Shown here one piece after another: positions 56,317-64,000 of a stretch of 64,000 nucleotides of DNA. Every line of letters starts with the position of its first letter. Position 1 is the stretch's first letter. Under the pieces are notes generated by a model. The model worked only from the letters and a program-made list of their open reading frames with translations, was not told the origin of the DNA and did not search any database. The DNA is from Watersipora subatra (lineage: Eukaryota; Bryozoa; Gymnolaemata; Cheilostomatida; Watersiporidae). The stretch is taken from assembly GCF_963576615.1 (NCBI RefSeq), contig NC_088709.1:75250538-75314537 (forward strand), written 5' to 3'. Made by a program: the position numbers and the translations under genes.

Positions 56317-58048
56317 TGAGATATTATGTGAATATTCCAGGCTTTTCAGTGATTAGCCAGTAATGCGGGGCTGGCTTTTATGAAAAGTGATGGCTTTGAA
56401 AAGCTAGCTTTTCAAAAGAAAGTCGAGAAACTGACAGGTCTCGCTATATAAACAGGGGTGAATCAGAGGCTGAACAGAAGCCTCAGTCAGGAAAGCAAGG
56501 AAGCTGATTTAGTGAAACATGGTTATTTTGCTGACAAGAAATCTGCGAGTGGTGGTCCATCGTATAGTAGTGAGGTTGCTTATTTGATTTGCCTACAGAG
56601 TGGCAGTAGAGACCGCTGTGAGATTCGTGACAGCATTTTGCTGTGGGTCTGCATCGCCAACCGGTAAAGGCCGGCGGTAAAGGCCGGCGGTAAAGGCCGG
56701 CGGTAAAGGCCGGCGGTAAAGGCCGGCGGTAAAGGCCGGCGGTAAAGGCCGGCGGTAAAGGCCGGCGGTAAAGGCCGGCGGTAAAGGCCGGCGATAAAGG
56801 CCGGCGATAAAGGCCGGCGATAAAGGCCGGCGATAAAGGCCGGCGGTAAAGGCCGGCGGTAAAGGCCGGCGGTAAAGGCCGGCGGTAAAGGCCGGCGGTA
56901 AAGGCCGGCGGTAAAGGCCGGCGGTAAAGGCCGGCGGTAAAGGCCGGCGGTAAAGGCCGGCGGTAAAGGCCGGCGGTAAAGGCCGGCGGTAAAGGCCGGC
57001 GGTAAAGGCCGGCGGTAAAGGCCGGCGGTAAAGGCCGGCGGTAAAGGCCGGCGGTAAAGGCCGGCGGTAAAGGCCGGCGGTAAAGGCCGGCGGTAAAGGC
57101 CGGCGGTAAAGGCCGGCGGTAAAGGCCGGCGGTAAAGGCCGGCGGTAAAGGCCGGCGGTAAAGGCCGGCGGTAAAGGCCGGCGGTAAAGGCCGGCGGTAA
57201 AGGCCGGCGGTAAAGGCCGGCGGTAAAGGCCGGCGGTAAAGGCCGGCGGTAAAGGCCGGCGGTAAAGGCCGGCGGTAAAGGCCGGCGGTAAAGGCCGGCG
57301 GTAAAGGCCGGCGGTAAAGGCCGGCGGTAAAGGCCGGCGGTAAAGGCCGGCGGTAAAGGCCGGCGGTAAAGGCCGGCGGTAAAGGCCGGCGGTAAAGGCC
57401 GGCGGTAAAGGCCGGCGGTAAAGGCCGGCGGTAAAGGCCGGCGGTAAAGGCCGGCGGTAAAGGCCGGCGGTAAAGGCCGGCGGTAAAGGCCGGCGGTAAA
57501 GGCCGGCGGTAAAGGCCGGCGGTAAAGGCCGGCGGTAAAGGCCGGCGGTAAAGGCCGGCGGTAAAGGCCGGCGGTAAAGGCCGGCGGTAAAGGCCGGCGG
57601 TAAAGGCCGGCGGTAAAGGCCGGCGGTAAAGGCCGGCGGTAAAGGCCGGCGGTAAAGGCCGGCGGTAAAGGCCGGCGGTAAAGGCCGGCGGTAAAGGCCG
57701 GCGGTAAAGGCCGGCGGTAAAGGCCGGCGGTAAAGGCCGGCGGTAAAGGCCGGCGGTAAAGGCCGGCGGTAAAGGCCGGCGGTAAAGGCCGGCGGTAAAG
57801 GCCGGCGGTAAAGGCCGGCGGTAAAGGCCGGCGGTAAAGGCCGGCGGTAAAGGCCGGCGGTAAAGGCCGGCGGTAAAGGCCGGCGGTAAAGGCCGGCGGT
57901 AAAGGCCGGCGGTAAAGGCCGGCGGTAAAGGCCGGCGGTAAAGGCCGGCGGTAAAGGCCGGCGGTAAAGGCCGGCGGTAAAGTGGAGGTTGTTGTGTTAT
58001 CTTAGCAGCTTGGTGCTGCATAACGCCATTCTTGTTGCCTTGCTGACA
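56317..58048 (+). repeat. Dispersed promoter-like repeat, copy B, carrying the 13-bp array
   Basis: Matches 18119-18555 in block order (see copy A). TATA-like 'gctatataaac' at about 56443. After the tandem array it resumes with 'gtggaggttgttgtg' and 'cagcttggtgctgcat', which align to 18480-18515. Outside the array it is about 400 bases long. It may be a solo LTR or another promoter-bearing mobile sequence; no coding part is seen. Confidence 0.6.
56660..57981. repeat. 13-bp GC-rich minisatellite, about 101 copies
   Basis: The unit 'ggccggcggtaaa' is repeated almost without error over 1.3 kb; the main variant is a block of four 'ggcgataaa' units at about 56787-56841. Three units make 39 bases, so a 512-codon frame (AGLYRRPLPPAFT repeats) stays open on the minus strand; it lacks any gene evidence. 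The near identity points to recent expansion. Confidence 0.97.
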
Positions 58049-58376
58049 TATTCATTAGCAGCCCTTATTTGATGTTTCCAACTGGAGGAACCGCCAACAA
58101 GCAAACATTACTTATTTAGACGCATTGTGAGCCAAAGTTACCATCCCACTAGATCGGCAGCAATAGGTCGACTGAGGTCAGAACCAAAGAAGTAAAATCA
58201 TGTAACGAAGAAGCTTCATTATTAGAGCTGTATTATTATTTCATTTGCTGCTGCTGCTGAATGTGGCAGTGCTGTCGGCTCAGTACTAGTGAATCTAGAG
58301 AGACAGCACATTTCTCCATGTTTGCCAAATCCAGTTCAGCCTCTCCTGGTTAACATGGACTACCACCATCTAGTCC

Positions 58377-59740
58377 TTATATTATTATTATTAATATTAA
58401 TGGGTTTATCACAGCTTAAGCTGGTGTTATTTTCTGTCGTCCACGTGGTTCCACTAGACTGAGATGGACACGATGGTCCTGGCAATGTTAGCCAATCCTA
58501 ATGGGCTGTCTGTTGTACCATGAGTATTTCTTCACATGAACTCTCAGTGGAATCATCCAACAAGTCACCCAATGGTTGGCACCAAGAGCTACTATCACAA
58601 AGGGATAACTTTTGCTGTTGTCTTCCACATTCGGCTTACATCCAATGCCAAGTTCTGCTATTTCAACCGTAATTCACAATTTTTTTTAAACCTTTTCTCT
58701 CATGCGGAAATCACCAGGGACAGCAATCCCTAAAATCATTGTTTCAGACCCCAGCTTACCAACCACTACAATATCAAGCGCATATGACCCTGTCAGTGTG
58801 TATATTGAAATCTCACAGGATCTTTACGTTCTCAATTTTCAACATTGACTCAACCCGATGGTAAAGCCAGTGCTTGCTTTCCTGAAATCCTTGGGTATCA
58901 CAAAGTTCCGGTAAGAATGATTGAAAGCACACGATCATGTCTCTTTTCATATTTTGTCTGTGCTTACTTCAAATGTTCATTGTTTTGGCATGCTTACCAC
59001 GCAGCCTACACTTCTTGTTCACCACACAGCCTACACTTCTTATTCACTACACAGCCAACACTTCTTACTCACCACACAGCCAACACTTCTTGTTCACCAC
59101 ACAGCCTACACTTCTCACTCCTCACACAGCCTACACTTTTCACTCACCACACAGCCTACACTTCTTGCTCACCATATAGCTTACATTTTTCATTCACTAA
59201 ACAGCCTAAATTTCTCGTTCACCACACAGCCTACACTTCTTGTTCACCACACAGCCTAAACTTCTTGTTCACCACACAGCCTACACTTCTTGTTCACCAC
59301 ACACCCTACACTTCTTGTTCACCACGCAGCCTACACTTTTTGTTCACCAAACAGCCTACACTTTTCGCTCACCAGGCAGCCTACACTTTTTGCTCACCAC
59401 GCAGCCTACACTTTTTGCTCACCACGCAGCCTACACTTTTCGCTCACCACGCAGCTTACACTTCTGCTTCACCACACAGCCTACACTTTTCGCTCATCAC
59501 ACAGCCTACACTTCTTGCTTCCCATTTCTTTCATGATATGCTCCTGATAATGAACAGCCAAAATTAATCCTTTTGTTACCTTTTTCAGCCATCTAGTTTT
59601 CAACCTATGCCACGTGGGCATGTCTGTTTCTTTTACCTTCCTAAAATACTGATCATGAAGAGATTTTTTCTTCCATTCGTGTGTCCTCTCTGTTACGCCC
59701 TGTTTTCTGTTCTCCAACATTTCTTTCTTTTATTAAATCA
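58377..59740 (-). pseudogene. 3' part of a LINE, split by a minisatellite
   Basis: Minus-strand remains in order: about 59720-59530 EWKKKSLHDQYFRKV...WLKKVTKGLILAVHYQEHI...KKCRLCDERK (a zinc-finger region common in invertebrate LINE ORFs: 'LHGQF...WLxxGxLKxETEGxIxAAQDQAL...CRLCxExxET'); then the 25-bp array; then, in broken frames, a 'DFNI-TDRVI' like part near 58830, 'GIAVPGDFRMREK' near 58720, 'NLALDVSRMWK...KVIPL' near 58620, and a (TAA)n tail at about 58380-58408. Many stops make it inactive. Confidence 0.75.
58998..59520. repeat. 25-bp minisatellite, about 21 copies
   Basis: The unit 'cagcctacacttcttgttca' plus 'ccaca' (25 bp). Since 25 is not a multiple of three but three units are, all three plus frames stay open (frames of 80-240 codons); none has gene evidence. 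On the minus strand the unit reads K-C-R-L-C, the zinc-finger start of the LINE it interrupts. Confidence 0.93.
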
Positions 59741-60045
59741 CTCCAAACTAAATCTGCATCCAAACTAAAATTACCATCATCAGTGTTATTAATATCATTA
59801 TTATTAAAAAAGAACAGGATTGAAAGAAATAAAAAGTCATTCTTTGTGCCCATGACAGCCTAAAGTTGTTGCGGCTATACATTCAACCAAAGTTGTGGTC
59901 AAATCCGTGGTGATTTGACTGCTAAAATATTTAAAACAAATCCCATTTGTATTTTATTTGAAAATTAAATAAAATATGAACCTACTTGAACCACTGAAAA
60001 CCAACTTGAATACTGTGTTTTGATGTTTATAGGCAGTAGACAATC

Positions 60046-60096
60046 ATGGCTGACAACATCTCAATAGTCAAACTGCAAACAGTAATATCATGGAAG
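60046..60096 (+). CDS. Possible first coding exon of an unknown gene
   Basis: An acceptor-like 'tgatgtttatag' precedes 'gcagtagacaatc' and ATG GCT (strong start context). The frame reads MADNISIVKLQTVISWK and ends at AAG|GTAAGT, a consensus donor (phase 0). No downstream exon with a matching phase was recognised before the window ends, so this may be the start of a gene extending to the right, or chance. Confidence 0.3.
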
Positions 60097-60099
60097 GTA

Positions 60100-61825
60100 A
60101 GTCTTGATACGCTGCCTTCAACTTATTTAAAAATCTATATTAATATAATCACACATTCTCAATGTGTCTGTCTGTTAGTCTGCGTAAACTCCATGCGCTT
60201 CCACAATTTTTAGCTGATTTATCCAAACTTCACACCCATATGCTCCGGGATTTCCGCTATTTTGCTGTAAATATTTGGTTTCAAAATTCTGTCTGGTTCC
60301 TCAGAACCAGCCTCTTGAACACCAGATTGCAGACTTTCTGATCAAAATTTAAACTCAGATTTACTGTTAGTTTAGGATTTATAAAAGGAAATACTTGTTT
60401 GTTTTAATTTACCACGACATAATGTAGTTACGGTAGTAAAGCTAGTTTAAGAATGTATACATATACATATAAGCTGATCAAATAATAAGGCTTCATGACA
60501 GTAGTAACTGTCATTTTCTACTTGGATCAATAATGACATTTGGGGCAGACATGAGTCATCAAAATGAGCAGCAGCGTCTACCAGATCAGAAAGAAAAAGT
60601 GTAAATGTTTCGCTATATGTGAAAGCAATAAATCTTTTTTCTGAGATTCTACATACTATAATAGATACAGGGCCATTTAGTAACCCTAATTTTTACTTAG
60701 GCTTCTTATCAACATAATACACTATTGTAACCGGATGTTATGGCCCTGCTCAGGTGACACCCAGAGTTGTTTAGAGTTATGTTTCACTGCCCATATGTTT
60801 GTGCTATGTTAGTCAGAAGTTATGGTCCCTGCCAATACATGTATATTAAGCTGAGTTAGTTACAAATTAGAAGTTTGTATTTGGCACACTGTAAGTTGTA
60901 ATCTCCTTCCAGTTTGCATGCCTGGTTGATCAGAAGCTATGGTGTTTGTCTGAATGTTAGCCTTACTTAGAAGTTATCGTACTTGATCACAGGTCAGTAT
61001 TCCCTGGTTGCAAATTGGGGCGGCATATGTTAGGCAACTAGTTATGAACACCTGGGGGTTTGGGAACGGTGTAAGCCCCTCAACAGGGTTGGAGGCAACT
61101 CCCCGAAGCTCTGGACCTTTTAAGCATCAACAACCCTCAAAGTATGTATAAATGCAATCAATTTAAGCATTAAAATCTACATAAATATATTGTTTATGGT
61201 TCATGGAAGGCAAAACTTTTTCTTTATTCAACAAACGATAATAAAATCACAATATAAAACTCATGACACTACAGTTTTCTGTAAGGGACATTGACAGAAC
61301 AAGAGCTATTACTTTTTTATTGCAATAGCTCTTGTTCTGTCAATGTGTCCATGGCAGAAATCTTTCACAACTGATTCTGTATCTAATTCAACATCTTTAT
61401 ATATGTGTAATATTGGAAGATTGTTTAGACAAGCCTGCCCCATTGTGCTCCTCATCGATGTTTTGATTCGATTATGTTATGGTAAAGAAAATGCAAGTTT
61501 GGGGGTCTTTTTCACACTCCCACTATAAGCAATAAAGTTCAGTTTCCAAGTCTTAACAAAGTTTCACAAGATCACTCATTTGGCGAGACCACCACGGAGG
61601 CAATATAGAACGCTAGTTGCTAGTAAATTAGTTGGAAATTTCAAGATAATGCGCGTAGACCGCAATTCTTAGCACTTCACCGCTGCAATTCACTAAAAGG
61701 TTGGGGCAGCTCAGCCGGCCAGCTACCCCAAGTTATTGAGTTATTGCTGGCTGGCCCAGGCAATAACTGCCTAGGCCAGCCGCTCCAGGGAATACGGGCC
61801 TGCGTGATCATTTTTATAGTTATTT
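60100..61825. other. Unassigned right-end DNA
   Basis: No gene recognised. 60730-61000 has loosely repeated 'agaagttatggtnnctg' words (about five, irregular). A perfect 23-bp inverted repeat lies at 61288-61346. A GC-rich palindromic patch (ggccagc / gctggcc words) occurs at 61705-61785. Confidence 0.4.
61288..61346. repeat. Perfect hairpin, 23-bp arms, 13-base loop
   Basis: The left arm 61288-61310 (acattgacagaac...) and right arm 61324-61346 (...gttctgtcaatgt) are exact reverse complements; the loop is 'acttttttattgc'. The size is pre-miRNA-like, but perfect pairing is more typical of a MITE or other foldback. Confidence 0.9.
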
Positions 61826-61828
61826 GTG

Positions 61829-62712
61829 TTAAAGGTTGACTTGCAACAAAATTCACATTACAGTTATTTGATATGAAAAGATTCACCATGTCTTACTCTG
61901 TTTTTTGTAGGTGCAAAATATGTGGAAAGGTGATTACAAGCTTTTAAAAGCTCAAAAACGAACAGAAAATCGCAGCCACGCGAGACCGCCGTAGTGTGGA
62001 TTCTCTTTCCAAAACGGCTCAAATGTGATGTAGTTGTGAGAGATGGTTTCTGTTTACACTTTCATGCAACCTTATTCGTCAAAATATTTTCACAAATATA
62101 CTTCACGCATTCAATAAAACCATGTCTATTGTTCTTAAGCATCTGTTTTATCATCATCGTAATGCTGTCACTTTTAGCAGTGATATCCTACAACTTGCCG
62201 TAAAAATTCGTTTAATTTTTTAGCCTTAGTTGTAAGGAATACATATCATTGTCTGATAATCATGACGAGCCTGTTGGTCACTTGTAATAATTGAAAAGTG
62301 CTGCAGAAATTATTTGCGAAGAATTGGGTCACATGATCAGATTACGACTTGCCTATTAGACCAAACCGAAACAAAACTGTAAAGTAGCGAGCATCTATAT
62401 TTGATACGGGGTCTTCGGTAAAACACGAAGTGTTTGTCATAAGCTAGTTCTACGATAAGTTTTATATTGAGCTTTTTATTGGCCTTTCAATTCACGCGAG
62501 AACATCACGTGACAAGACACTAACCAAATTTCATGGCTACGTCATTAAAATAAAGAGATTCCAATCTATGGCGGCTTTTCGTTTTTGAGCTTTTAAGAGC
62601 TTGTAATCACATTTCCACATATTTGGCACCTACAACACAGCAGAGTAAGACATGGTAAATCTTTTGATACCAAATAACTGTAATGTGAATTTTGTTGCAA
62701 GTCAACCTTTAA
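61829..62712. mobile_element. TTAA-flanked long-TIR element, full copy
   Basis: TTAA at 61829-61832 and 62709-62712 flanks the element. The terminal arms of about 150 bases are inverted copies ('aggttgacttgcaacaaaat', then 'ccaaatatgtggaaa' and 'gattacaagcttttaaaagc' on the left). The middle (about 550 bases) has no transposase. TTAA target choice is typical of the piggyBac superfamily. Confidence 0.85.
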
Positions 62713-64000
62713 AAGCTAGGCTAGCAATATCTGCATGCAAGGAGTTGTTAGATACTAGCGCGAATGTATGTTAACATTGCTTAGCTCAATAGGACAGTTT
62801 CATACCTTTGGTTGGGAAGCGCACGTAGCATCAGCTCTCAATAAACTTGAACTAATAGCAATGTTAGAATTCTTTAGAACTTAGTCTAGTTTATTAGCTA
62901 AGATTTTAAATTTTTGATGCATCTAAAGAGCATAGGTTATTAAAATAATCAACTTTCAACTGGCATGAAATCTTTTTATGAACTAGAATAGTTCTCACTC
63001 AGTTAATTAAGTATTTTATGTGTTGCAATGAGTTCTATATAAGTTTAGTTTTATTATAAATAAGCTTTTTATTTTCACTGATAGTTTCACCAGAGGTGAC
63101 ATAAATTCATTTTCAAAATATAAAGGAAAATACAAAATTTGGGGTTCATGAACATGAATGAAAAGTTTGTAGCTTAAAGATAGAGTGCAGAGTTGTGTGC
63201 CCTTGAATTTGATTGACATGCAGTTTTTTATTTCTGTTATTTCAATTTACTATAGCTACTGAGCATAAAGACAGATTCCCATATACACTATATTCACAAG
63301 TACTAAAAATTAGAACCTAAGCTTTGAGTACCACTGTGAGCTGTCGGCTGCGATCGGTAGAGTTGAACACAAATTTTGCAGGTGAGACAGACAAAATCTT
63401 CCCAAAATACATTGATCACATGAATGAGGCTGCCAGAATATCACCGCCGATTTGGGAACTAGTTTATCAGTGTCCATCTTCTTTTGCTAGCAGCCATGTT
63501 TCGAATGATCTTGACTTTCCCTAACAGCTTACCACAGGTGAACATACAAGCATATACCAAGCATATTATTTGGATGCACAAATTTACCACCAGGGTCACA
63601 CGGTTCATATGGTAACCATCCTTAAGTAGTAGACCCCTATTACTGTGGTGTTGTGTACAGAATTATGAGTTCCTGACTATATGAGTTCATATAGTGCTGT
63701 CAATTGCAAGCTTCTTGCAAATTTATTTTTTCAAATTTAAAGGAGCTAAGTAGAACAATACAGTCAACCCCAAAATCTGCGGACTTAACTTCTTTTGACT
63801 TTCAGTTGGCCAGACCACGTCCGGGGTCTGCATGCTTGTTCGATGTGGTCGTGTCTGTCTGAAGAATGACAACTTTGGCAAGTAGGTGGCTTGTGCAACA
63901 GACGACGCCTGCACGTGAGTTTTCCACCAGAGTGTTGTACAGTAATTTTTATTGGTGATTATTACCCGATATTAATATTAACCTGTACTGTACCCTAACA
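62713..64000. other. Unassigned right-end DNA with a MITE end
   Basis: A frame at 63363-63524 (ETDKIFPKYIDHMNEAARISPPIWELVYQ...) follows an acceptor-like 'aattttgcag' (ending 63381) but has no recognised homologue. 'TACAGTCAACCCCAAAATC' at about 63759 looks like a pogo-type terminus whose other end is beyond the window. Confidence 0.3.

Noticed and set aside
56483-58021. 512-codon minus-strand frame (AGLYRRPLPPAFT repeats)
   Set aside because: It is entirely the 13-bp minisatellite read in one frame; no start context, splice sites or flanking coding signal.
58845-59567. 240-codon plus-strand frame with 'SLHFLFTTQPTL' repeats
   Set aside because: The 25-bp array leaves all three plus frames open. 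The real coding history is the dead LINE on the opposite strand.

Overview
The window is metazoan nuclear DNA. It is AT-rich and intron-rich, with GT-AG introns, canonical AATAAA signals and animal gene families. It is crowded with DNA transposons, MITEs, LINE remains, tRNA-derived SINEs and minisatellites. The five genes are most consistent with a marine invertebrate, probably a spiralian such as a bryozoan or mollusc. I cannot fix the species from the sequence. There is no operon, CRISPR array or prokaryotic feature.

Five protein-coding genes could be rebuilt exon by exon from splice sites, phase and protein similarity. (1) A kynurenine/glutamine aminotransferase (KYAT1/3 type), + strand, 603-5982, with its 5' end outside the window. 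(2) A GPI-anchored metallocarboxypeptidase of the CPM type, + strand, 18598-29391, eight exons, 436 aa. (3) A peroxisomal trans-2-enoyl-CoA reductase (PECR), - strand, 39602-31484, eight exons, 300 aa, ending in the peroxisomal signal SKL, which sits in a 74-base last exon. (4) The exosome subunit EXOSC4/RRP41, + strand, 43973-52022, five exons, 245 aa. (5) The translocon-associated protein subunit delta (SSR4), - strand, 54969-52324, five exons, 162 aa. EXOSC4 and SSR4 converge tail to tail 301 bases apart. The genes serve unrelated housekeeping or metabolic roles and I see no sign of a functional cluster.

Between and inside the genes lie: a broken CR1/Jockey-like LINE (10440-14580) with a second truncated copy behind it; a LINE fragment (38378-38869) inside PECR; a broken mariner transposase (about 40836-41791, - strand); a LINE 3' part (about 58377-59740, - strand) whose zinc-finger codons have been expanded into a 25-bp minisatellite; several MITE families, among them TTAA-flanked long-TIR elements, TA-flanked pogo-like elements, hAT-like elements (one with a perfect 8-bp target duplication) and a foldback element; and tandem arrays with periods of 8, 13, 20, 22, 25, 26, 28, 29, 42 and 52 bp.

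I found no convincing new multi-gene system. The most interesting signals concern tandem duplication. Two splice acceptors have been tandemly duplicated (CPM last exon, EXOSC4 exon 4). A 13-bp unit is present once in one copy of a dispersed promoter-like repeat and about 100 times in another. A minisatellite has grown out of a retroelement zinc-finger motif. A decayed copy of KYAT exon 4 lies upstream of the live gene. The right end (59900-64000) is mostly unassigned, with one weak candidate first exon.
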